Source: Anaerosalibacter sp. Marseille-P3206
Lineage (GTDB): Bacteria; Bacillota; Clostridia; Tissierellales; Sporanaerobacteraceae
DNA length: 64,000 bases
NCBI RefSeq assembly: GCF_900155565.1
Contig: NZ_FUHM01000002.1
Span: forward strand, 1,736,001-1,800,000
Reading direction: 5' to 3'
The notes beneath the pieces were generated by a model. The model was not told the DNA's origin. It worked only from the letters and a program-made list of their open reading frames with translations, and searched no databases. The position numbers and the translations under genes were made by a program. Positions 55,197-62,213 of the stretch are shown here, in pieces; within the stretch, counting starts at the first letter, position 1; each line of letters opens with the position of its first letter.

Positions 55197-56193
55197 TAGA
55201 CTAATAGATACAATTACAATAAGAGAACTTATAGAAAAATATCCTTTTGTAATAAACTACTTTAGCAATAATAAATTAAATGTTGAAGGATATGAAAATC
55301 ATAGTTTCAAAGAATATTTAGCTCATTTCACAGATGAAGAAATAGAGGAATGGGCAATTGATACTGTTGTATTGTTGGAAGGGCTAATAGAATATATCAA
55401 TCAAATGGTAGAGTTTCTTGGAATAGAGGAAGACAAAGGGGTAGAGAGTTTAACCATATTAGCAGGTAAGGACAAAAGTGGAAATAGGGAAGGATTTGAA
55501 GAGTTAAATATAAATAGAGGAGAGATAGTCTCAATCGTAGGGCCAACGGGTTCAGGTAAGAGTAGGTTACTTGCAGATATTGAATGGGCAGCACAAAATG
55601 ATACTCCTACTGGAAGATCTATTTTAATTAACAATGAAGTGCCTGATAAGAAATGGAGATTTTCTTCTAATAATAGACTTGTAGCACAACTTTCACAAAA
55701 TATGAATTTTGTAATGGACTTGACTGTAGCTGAATTTTTAGAGCTCCATGCAAAGAGTAGAATGGTGGAAAGTGTAGAGGAAGTTGTGAAAAACATCATA
55801 GAGGCAGCAAATAATCTAGCAGGAGAAAAGTTTGACCTAAGCACTCCAATTACCAGCTTAAGTGGTGGTCAGTCAAGGGCTTTAATGATAGCAGATACGG
55901 CAATTTTGAGTTCATCTCCAATAGTGTTAATAGATGAAATTGAAAATGCAGGAATAGATAGAAAGAAGGCATTAAAACTGTTAGTAAGTAGTGACAAAAT
56001 TGTTTTAATGGCTACTCATGATCCACTATTAGCACTAATGGCGGATAAGAGAATTGTAATAAAAAATGGTGGAATAAATAAAATAATTGATACTAGCAGT
56101 GAGGAAAAAGAAGTACTTTCTCAACTTGAAAAAATGGATGCTGTTATTCAAGAAATGAGAAACAGCCTTAGAAACGGACATTTAATAAGTTAG
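55189..56193 (+). CDS. Soluble ABC ATPase with N-terminal DUF1858-like domain
   Basis: The protein has 334 residues from the ATG at 55189 (or 55183); it overlaps the GTPase gene. Residues 1-75 form a helical domain akin to that of the binding-protein homologue (ITIRELIEKYPFVINYF). The ATPase has Walker A GPTGSGKS (118-125), Q168, signature LSGGQ (224-228), Walker B IVLIDE (245-250) and H277. The D-loop reads IENAGID instead of PTSALD. No membrane helices and no permease in the operon. Its last codon and stop (AGT TAG) lie in dispersed repeat R13. Confidence 0.8.
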   Translation: MNNRLIDTITIRELIEKYPFVINYFSNNKLNVEGYENHSFKEYLAHFTDEEIEEWAIDTVVLLEGLIEYINQMVEFLGIEEDKGVESLTILAGKDKSGNREGFEELNINRGEIVSIVGPTGSGKSRLLADIEWAAQNDTPTGRSILINNEVPDKKWRFSSNNRLVAQLSQNMNFVMDLTVAEFLELHAKSRMVESVEEVVKNIIEAANNLAGEKFDLSTPITSLSGGQSRALMIADTAILSSSPIVLIDEIENAGIDRKKALKLLVSSDKIVLMATHDPLLALMADKRIVIKNGGINKIIDTSSEEKEVLSQLEKMDAVIQEMRNSLRNGHLIS

Positions 56194-56228
56194 TAAGTTA
56201 GTACAGGGGGCGAATATTTAAATTGGCT
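56188..56228 (-). repeat. Dispersed repeat copy R13
   Basis: Minus-oriented copy with core TTAGTACAGGGGGC (one or two changes). It provides the stop codon of the ABC ATPase gene. Confidence 0.85.
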
Positions 56229-56262
56229 AGGCAAAAAAATTAAGCTAACAGGGGGAAAATAT

Positions 56263-56302
56263 AAAAAAAGATGCGCTAGGAACTGTCCTAGTGCATCTTT
56301 TT
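56263..56302. terminator. Bidirectional intrinsic terminator
   Basis: AAAGATGCGCTAGGA and TCCTAGTGCATCTTT pair around ACTG, flanked by an A run and a T run. It serves the ABC operon (plus) and sleB (minus). Confidence 0.92.
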
Positions 56303-56309
56303 AATCTTA

Positions 56310-57017
56310 CTATTTATAAAATACATGTTCACCAATTTTTGTTACATATGTTTTATTGTTTACAATCCATTTACCTTCTGCTTTTTTAGGATTGAAAAAA
56401 TAAGTAGCATTTCCTACTGGCTTTTTACCACTTAATGCTTCTTTTGCTGCTTTTATACTTTCTTCTGATGGAGTATTGTATATAGTTCCCTCTGCTACAG
56501 GACTAAATTGGGGAATGTTTTGATAGTATTCAAATATTACGCCCTTCACAGTATTTGGGAAACTACTTGATGCTACTCTGTTTAGTATTACACTTCCTAC
56601 AGCAACCTTTCCATTATAAGGCTCACCTTGTGATTCCGCATGTATTATTCTAGAAAGCCAATACAAATCTGTTTCATTGGTATTTCTACTTAGGCTTGTC
56701 CCACGGGAAGATGTTGTGCTAGTAGATTTTGCGTATAATTTTGACTGAGTTTGTTTACCGGCAATTCCATCAACTTTAATCTTACTAGCTTTTTGAAATG
56801 CAATTACAGCTTTTCTAGTGTTTTTGCCGAATATACCATCAACTTTTCCAGCTGAAAACCCTTTGCTGTTTAGAGTTTTCTGAAGTAGAGATACTTTTTC
56901 ACCTCTGCTACCAACCTTTAAGTTTGTGTAGCTTGAAGCAGCATGTACACTTGTTACGTTTAGCAAGATTAATAGTGAGAGGAATATGGGAACAACTCTC
57001 TTTAAACTTTTCTTCAT
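56310..57017 (-). CDS. sleB: SleB-type cell-wall hydrolase with peptidoglycan-binding domain
   Basis: The protein has 235 residues: a signal peptide (about 1-26), a PG_binding_1 domain (about 33-92, [19 protein letters not shown]), a Ser/Thr linker, and a Hydrolase_2/SleB domain (about 112-235, [27 protein letters not shown]). SleB enzymes are lytic transglycosylases that open the spore cortex at germination; paralogues also act in vegetative walls. It is headed by a c-di-AMP riboswitch. Confidence 0.93.
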   Translation of the reverse strand: MKKSLKRVVPIFLSLLILLNVTSVHAASSYTNLKVGSRGEKVSLLQKTLNSKGFSAGKVDGIFGKNTRKAVIAFQKASKIKVDGIAGKQTQSKLYAKSTSTTSSRGTSLSRNTNETDLYWLSRIIHAESQGEPYNGKVAVGSVILNRVASSSFPNTVKGVIFEYYQNIPQFSPVAEGTIYNTPSEESIKAAKEALSGKKPVGNATYFFNPKKAEGKWIVNNKTYVTKIGEHVFYK

Positions 57018-57041
57018 AAGTAGTACACTCCTTCCTTATTT

Positions 57042-57150
57042 TGCTTCCGAAGTTAGCTGACGGGTTCGGGATGAAGGTTCCCTACCATAATACATGGATT
57101 AACCCCTTCTTGGTTCCTCCGTACCTAGAAAATCCAGGATTCAGCAAGTG
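57042..57150 (-). promoter_or_regulatory. c-di-AMP (ydaO/yuaA) riboswitch upstream of sleB
   Basis: Read on the minus strand the leader has the conserved blocks TCTAGGTACGGAGGAACC, GGGGTTAATCC, TAGGGAACCT, then ATCCCGAACCCGTCAGCT and AACTTCGGAAGC. These are the core of the ydaO class. It lies between the promoter at 57170-57198 and the ribosome site. In this class high c-di-AMP switches expression off, and cell-wall hydrolases are common targets. Confidence 0.95.
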
Positions 57151-57169
57151 TAGTTTTTGCATATTTAAC

Positions 57170-57198
57170 ATTATAGAAATCAATGATTGCAATGTCAA
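57170..57198 (-). promoter_or_regulatory. SigA-type promoter of sleB
   Basis: On the minus strand TTGACA (57198-57193), 17 bp, TATAAT (57175-57170): perfect hexamers, just upstream of the riboswitch. Confidence 0.85.
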
Positions 57199-57227
57199 CC
57201 GAGGAGAATAAATTACCGTTTATATGC

Positions 57228-57263
57228 CAAAAGTTAGTAAGTTAGTGCCGGGGGCAAACATTT
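57228..57263 (-). repeat. Dispersed repeat copy R14
   Basis: Full minus-oriented copy upstream of the hcp control region. Confidence 0.95.
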
Positions 57264-57361
57264 ATCTCTGTCAGTCGTCATAACATAGTGAAGAATATTT
57301 ACTTTGTTTTGGGCAACAATATTAAGCCAGCTAGGGGAAAAGGGTAAAAATTTGTCTATCT

Positions 57362-57375
57362 GTAACGTTTGTTAC
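57362..57375. promoter_or_regulatory. HcpR-like operator of hcp
   Basis: GTAACGTTTGTTAC (GTAAC-N4-GTTAC) followed by CGAAT. Its centre would be near -41.5 if the TAATAT at 57398-57403 is the -10 box. Same motif and spacing as at 53184-53197. Confidence 0.82.
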
Positions 57376-57437
57376 CGAATCATATGGGTATATATATTAA
57401 TATAGTTTTACAAAGAAAATATTGAGGAGGTTAGAAA

Positions 57438-59087
57438 ATGAGTATGTTTTGTTATCAATGTCAAGAGACAGCAAAAGGTAAGGGTTGTACTATTCAAGGG
57501 GTATGTGGTAAGACTTCTGATGTAGCAAATTTGCAAGACTTATTAATTTACACACTAAAGGGAATATCTATTTTAGGATTAAAAGCTGATGAAATAAATA
57601 TGTGTATACCAGAAGTAGACAAGATGCTAGTAGATGGACTATTCATGACAATAACAAATGCAAATTTTGATGAAGATAGATTTATTAAAAAGATCAAAGA
57701 AGCACTAAAAATTAGAGATGAACTAAAAGCTAAATTGGAAGTTAAGGGAGTTAAATTAGAAAAATTACATGATTCAGTAACTTGGACTGGAGAAACAGTT
57801 GAAGCTTTTGAAGCGAAGGCAGATAGTGTTCAAGTAGGAGTATTGGCAACGGAAAATGAAGATGTTCGTTCTCTTAGGGAGTTAATTACCTATGGAGTTA
57901 AGGGAATGGCTGCTTATGCAGAACATGCAGCTAATTTAGGTTTTGAAGATGAAGATATTTATAAATTTATAAGAAAGGCATTAGCAGCTACATTAGACGA
58001 CAATCTTTCAGTTGATGAACTTATAGCACTTACATTAGAAACAGGTAAATATGGTGTAAATGTTATGGCTTTACTTGATAAGGCTAATACTACAGCTTAT
58101 GGTAATCCAGAAATTACGGAAGTAAATATAGGAGTAAGAAACAATTCAGCAATACTTATATCAGGGCACGATTTAAAAGATATGGAAGAATTATTAGAGC
58201 AAACTAAAGGTACCGGTGTAGATGTTTACACTCATGGAGAGATGCTTCCAGCACATTATTATCCAGCATTTAAGAAGTATGAACATTTTGCAGGAAACTA
58301 TGGTAATGCATGGTGGAAACAAAAAGAAGAATTTGAAAAGTTTAATGGGCCAATACTATTTACAACTAACTGTATAGTTCCACCAAAGGAATCCTATTCT
58401 GACAGAGTATATACTACTGGATCTTCAGGATATCCAGGATTTAAACATATTCCAGATAGAGTAAATGGAGAAGCTAAGGATTTCTCAGAGATCATAGAAC
58501 ATGCTAAGAGATTACCAGCACCTACTGAAATTGAAACAGGTAAAATTGTGGGTGGATTTGCACATGAACAAGTATTTGCATTGGCTGACCAAGTGGTTGA
58601 GGCTGTTAAGACTGGAGCAATAAAGAAGTTCTTTGTAATGGCTGGATGTGATGGTAGAATGAAGTCAAGAGAATACTATACAGAATTTGCAAAAGCACTT
58701 CCAAAGGATACAGTAATACTTACTGCAGGATGTGCAAAATATAAATACAATAAGCTAGATTTAGGAGATATAAATGGAATACCTAGAGTATTAGACGCAG
58801 GACAATGTAATGATTCATATTCATTAGCACTAATAGCACTAAAACTAAAAGAAATATTTGAATTAGAAGATGTAAATGAATTGCCAATTGCATACAATAT
58901 AGCATGGTATGAACAAAAAGCTGTAATAGTATTGTTAGCATTATTATATCTAGGAGTTAAAAATATCCACCTAGGACCAACACTACCAGCATTCCTTTCA
59001 CCAAATGTTGTCAATGTATTGGTTGAAAACTTCGGAATTGGTGGAATAACAAATGTAGAAGATGATTTAGCAATGTTTATGGCATAA
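57438..59087 (+). CDS. hcp: Hydroxylamine reductase / hybrid cluster protein
   Basis: The protein has 549 residues. The N-terminal cysteines C5, C8, C17 and C23 ([19 protein letters not shown]) bind the [4Fe-4S] cluster. The later part carries the hybrid Fe-S-O cluster ligands ([52 protein letters not shown]). It acts in the cytosol on hydroxylamine and, in other bacteria, as a nitric oxide reductase. Monocistronic, with an HcpR-type site and a terminator. No hcr reductase gene is adjacent. Confidence 0.97.
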   Translation: MSMFCYQCQETAKGKGCTIQGVCGKTSDVANLQDLLIYTLKGISILGLKADEINMCIPEVDKMLVDGLFMTITNANFDEDRFIKKIKEALKIRDELKAKLEVKGVKLEKLHDSVTWTGETVEAFEAKADSVQVGVLATENEDVRSLRELITYGVKGMAAYAEHAANLGFEDEDIYKFIRKALAATLDDNLSVDELIALTLETGKYGVNVMALLDKANTTAYGNPEITEVNIGVRNNSAILISGHDLKDMEELLEQTKGTGVDVYTHGEMLPAHYYPAFKKYEHFAGNYGNAWWKQKEEFEKFNGPILFTTNCIVPPKESYSDRVYTTGSSGYPGFKHIPDRVNGEAKDFSEIIEHAKRLPAPTEIETGKIVGGFAHEQVFALADQVVEAVKTGAIKKFFVMAGCDGRMKSREYYTEFAKALPKDTVILTAGCAKYKYNKLDLGDINGIPRVLDAGQCNDSYSLALIALKLKEIFELEDVNELPIAYNIAWYEQKAVIVLLALLYLGVKNIHLGPTLPAFLSPNVVNVLVENFGIGGITNVEDDLAMFMA

Positions 59088-59125
59088 AGAAAAGGGCTCT
59101 ACTTATAAAGTAGGGCCTTTCTTAA
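59088..59125 (+). terminator. Intrinsic terminator of hcp
   Basis: AAAAGGGCTCTAC and GTAGGGCCTTT form a slightly imperfect stem around TTATAAA, then CTT. Confidence 0.75.
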
Positions 59126-59128
59126 TGC

Positions 59129-59165
59129 CAAAAGTTAGTAAGTTAGTGCCGGGGGCAAATATTTA
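59129..59165 (-). repeat. Dispersed repeat copy R15
   Basis: Full minus-oriented copy after the hcp terminator. Confidence 0.95.
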
Positions 59166-59178
59166 TTCAAGTCATGAT

Positions 59179-59200
59179 GGTTAGTAAGTTAGTTCCGTGG
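59179..59200 (-). repeat. Dispersed repeat copy R16 (partial, tandem to R15)
   Basis: GGTTAGTAAGTTAGTTCCGTGG: right half well kept and GC core degenerate. Only 14 bp from R15, the only close tandem seen. Confidence 0.75.
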
Positions 59201-59270
59201 TAGAAAAATTTCTATCATTTTACTGAAAAGTTTGATATTATAGGATTAGTAGCGAAAGGAGGATGACAAA

Positions 59271-60965
59271 ATGAAATTTAGTGATTATAAGTATGTTAGA
59301 CCAGATGTAGAAAGTATAAGAAGTAAGTTTGTAAGCTTGATTGAAAGATTTGAAAATGCTTCAAATGTAGAAGAACAAAATGAAGTTATAAAAGAAGTAA
59401 ACAAGATTAGAGAAGAAGTGGACACTCTAGGAAATTTAGCTTATGTAAGACATTCAATTGATACAGAAGATAAGTTTTATGAAGCTGAACAAGAATTTTT
59501 AGATGAAAATATGCCTCTATTTACTGAAGTAGTAGTTAAATACTATGAAGCATTGGTTAATTCAAAATTCAGAAGTGAACTTGAAGAAAAATGGGGAAAA
59601 CATTTATTTAATTTAGCAGAAATAGAACTAAAGACTTTTTCACCAGAAGTGATTGAAGATTTAGTTAAAGAAAACAAACTTGTTAGCGAATATGACAAAT
59701 TAGTTGCTTCTGCAAAGATAATGTTTGAAGGTGAAGAGAGAAATCTATCTCAAATGCAACCTTTTATGCAATCAAAGGATAGAGACACTAGAAAGAGAGC
59801 ATATGAAGCATATATTAGTTTCTTTAATGAAAATGAAGATAAATTTGATGAAATATATGACAACTTAGTTAAGGTAAGAGATGGTATAGCTAAAAAACTT
59901 GGATTTAAGAACTTTGTTGAACTAGGATATGCTAGAATGTCCAGAACAGACTATGATGCAAATATGGTAGCTAATTATAGAAAACAAGTATATGAAGACT
60001 TGGTGCCAGTAGTAGCAGAACTTAAAGATAGACAGAGAATAAGACTTGGTCTTGATGAACTTAAATACTATGATGAACCATTAGAATTTACAACAGGTAA
60101 TGCTATACCAAAAGGAGATCCAGATTGGATATTAGGAAATGGAAAGAAAATGTATGGAGAACTTTCTCCTGAAACTCATGAATTCTTCTCATTTATGGTA
60201 GAAAGAGAACTAATGGATTTAGTTAGCAAGAAGGGTAAAATGAGTGGAGGATATTGTACTTACTTCCCAGATTATAAGTCTCCATTTATATTCTCAAACT
60301 TTAACGGAACTAGTGGAGATGTGGATGTACTTACTCATGAAGCTGGACATGCATTCCAAGCTTATCTAAGCAGAGATATTGAAGTGCTTGAATATATGTC
60401 ACCAACATTAGAGGCTTGCGAAATACACTCAATGAGTATGGAATTTATAACTTGGCCTTGGATGAAATTATTCTTCTTAGAAGATGAAGAAAAGTATAAA
60501 TTCAGTCATTTAAGTGGAGCAGTAAACTTCATTCCTTATGGAGTTACTGTAGACGAATTCCAACATTTTGTATATGAAAATCCTTCAGCTACTCCTGAAG
60601 AGAGAAAAGCAAAATGGAGAGAAATAGAAAAGAAATATATGCCTTTCAGGGATTATGAAGACAATGATCTATTAAATAGAGGTGGATATTGGTTTAGACA
60701 AGGGCACATTTTCCAAGTACCTTTCTACTATATTGACTATACTCTAGCACAAGTATGTGCATTCCAATTCTGGATTAAGTTCAGAGAAGATAGAGAAAAA
60801 GCTTGGGCAGACTATGTAAAACTTTGCAAAGCTGGAGGAAGTATGCCATTTTCACAATTAGTTCAATACGCAGGACTTAAAGTTCCTTTTGAAGATGGAT
60901 GTATAAAAGAAGTTGTAGGACCAATTAAAGAATGGTTAGACGGAGTTGACGATACAAAATTCTAA
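59271..60965 (+). CDS. pepF: M3-family oligoendopeptidase F
   Basis: The protein has 564 residues. The zinc site HEAGH is H356, E357 and H360 (LTHEAGHAFQ), with the third ligand Glu in the following ACEIHSMSMEF. GGYCTYFPDYKSPFIFSNF and the C-terminal GGSMPFSQLVQYAGL are typical of the M3B/OEF subfamily. No signal peptide; cytosolic peptide turnover. Start after AAAGGAGG. Monocistronic. Confidence 0.95.
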   Translation: MKFSDYKYVRPDVESIRSKFVSLIERFENASNVEEQNEVIKEVNKIREEVDTLGNLAYVRHSIDTEDKFYEAEQEFLDENMPLFTEVVVKYYEALVNSKFRSELEEKWGKHLFNLAEIELKTFSPEVIEDLVKENKLVSEYDKLVASAKIMFEGEERNLSQMQPFMQSKDRDTRKRAYEAYISFFNENEDKFDEIYDNLVKVRDGIAKKLGFKNFVELGYARMSRTDYDANMVANYRKQVYEDLVPVVAELKDRQRIRLGLDELKYYDEPLEFTTGNAIPKGDPDWILGNGKKMYGELSPETHEFFSFMVERELMDLVSKKGKMSGGYCTYFPDYKSPFIFSNFNGTSGDVDVLTHEAGHAFQAYLSRDIEVLEYMSPTLEACEIHSMSMEFITWPWMKLFFLEDEEKYKFSHLSGAVNFIPYGVTVDEFQHFVYENPSATPEERKAKWREIEKKYMPFRDYEDNDLLNRGGYWFRQGHIFQVPFYYIDYTLAQVCAFQFWIKFREDREKAWADYVKLCKAGGSMPFSQLVQYAGLKVPFEDGCIKEVVGPIKEWLDGVDDTKF

Positions 60966-60972
60966 TTAAGCA

Positions 60973-61006
60973 GTGAGTCAAGAGCAATCTCTTGACTCAT
61001 TTTATT
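60973..61006 (+). terminator. Intrinsic terminator of pepF
   Basis: TGAGTCAAGAG pairs with CTCTTGACTCA around CAAT, followed by TTTTATTT. Confidence 0.93.
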
Positions 61007-61106
61007 TGCATTAAAATACATATTATGTAGTAAACTATGGACGTGGTTGCAAAATTTAAAAATTGAGTTAAAGTATAGTTATAACGAATAGATTAGAGGG
61101 GTGTTT

Positions 61107-61784
61107 ATGACTAGGAAGAGAGTATTAAAAATTAGTTTAATAATAGCTTTTATAATGGCCTTAATTTATCTAATTACAAGTATGAATATATATGATAAGG
61201 AAAGTTTGACGGAGTTTTTTTCAACAGGAAGTGAGGATACTAATTTTTCTGTATTCTTCACAGTAGCTACAACTATATTAATAATTTTCTTTGTACCAAT
61301 TTCATGGCTAAATGCATTGGGAGCATATTTCTTTGGGCTAAGGGGTTTTAGTTATATAGCAATTGCAGGAGTAATAGGAGCTACAGTTTCATTTTTTATA
61401 GCTAGAGTATTTCAAGAGGATGCTATGAAATTTGTTGAAAAAATATACAACAGAAAGAAAAGAAAGGTAAGTTTAGAAGAAGTGACGGAGAAAATTGATA
61501 AATTTGGTATGGGTTATGTGTTTTTCATAAGAAGTATGCCATTTATACCTTTTAGCATAGCAAATTTCGTATCTGGAGTAACTTCTATTAGGTATAGAGA
61601 TTATCTAGTAGGAACTATACTAGGCCTTATTCCAGGCCAATTCATAACCAATCTTTTCTTTACAAAGGCAGTTGGTTTTAAAGAAAATCCTATAGCTGCA
61701 ATAGGCGCAGCAGGTTTAAAAGCTATGTATGTAATAATAGTTTTACTATGGCAAAAGAAAAGTAAATATCGAACTAAAGAATAG
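61107..61784 (+). CDS. TVP38/TMEM64-family (VTT domain) membrane protein
   Basis: The protein has 225 residues from the ATG at 61107, with GAGGGG 5 bp upstream. Five or so helices. The VTT/SNARE-associated core is visible (FVPISWLNALGAYFFGLRGF, GATVSFFIARVF, RSMPFIPFSIANFVSGVTSI). The related DedA family moves lipid carriers or phospholipids across the membrane. No partner genes. Confidence 0.88.
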   Translation: MTRKRVLKISLIIAFIMALIYLITSMNIYDKESLTEFFSTGSEDTNFSVFFTVATTILIIFFVPISWLNALGAYFFGLRGFSYIAIAGVIGATVSFFIARVFQEDAMKFVEKIYNRKKRKVSLEEVTEKIDKFGMGYVFFIRSMPFIPFSIANFVSGVTSIRYRDYLVGTILGLIPGQFITNLFFTKAVGFKENPIAAIGAAGLKAMYVIIVLLWQKKSKYRTKE

Positions 61785-61801
61785 AGTCTTTTAGTCGATA
61801 T
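61775..61801 (+). promoter_or_regulatory. SigD (flagellar sigma)-type promoter of flaG-fliD
   Basis: TAAA (61775-61778), 15 bp, GTCGATAT (61794-61801), one base from the SigD/FliA consensus -10. It overlaps the end of the preceding gene. The next bases are almost the same as at the chemoreceptor 2 promoter. Confidence 0.85.
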
Positions 61802-61835
61802 ATATTACAGAGAAGTTAGTAGAGGAGGAGTAGTT

Positions 61836-62201
61836 ATGCAAATTGATAATGTTTCAACTATCAATTCAACTCAAAGATATACACCTATGATCGGTGAAAA
61901 AAACACTGCTAATCAAGATAGAAATATAGGAAATATGAATAAAAGACAAGCTAAGGTAGTTGAGGATAGAAAATACAGAGAAGATGAGATAATAGATGCA
62001 ATTGAATCGGCTAATAAAAAGTTTGTCGCATATGATAGGAAATTTGAATTTTCTATTCATGAAAAGACTAAACAGATAATGGTGAAAGTAATAGATGCTA
62101 ATACCGATGAAGTAGTTAGAGAAATACCTCCTGAAAAGATACTAGACTTAGTAGCATCTATTTGGGAAATGTCAGGGATTATAGTTGATGAAAAAATTTA
62201 A
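61836..62201 (+). CDS. flaG: FlaG-family flagellar protein
   Basis: The protein has 121 residues. A variable N-terminus is followed by the FlaG core (FVAYDRKFEFSIHEKTKQ, VKVIDANTDEVVREIPPEKILDLVASIWEM). FlaG is thought to affect filament length. It directly precedes fliD, the usual gene order, and starts after AGGAGGAG. Confidence 0.93.
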   Translation: MQIDNVSTINSTQRYTPMIGEKNTANQDRNIGNMNKRQAKVVEDRKYREDEIIDAIESANKKFVAYDRKFEFSIHEKTKQIMVKVIDANTDEVVREIPPEKILDLVASIWEMSGIIVDEKI

Positions 62202-62213
62202 GGTGGTGAAGAA

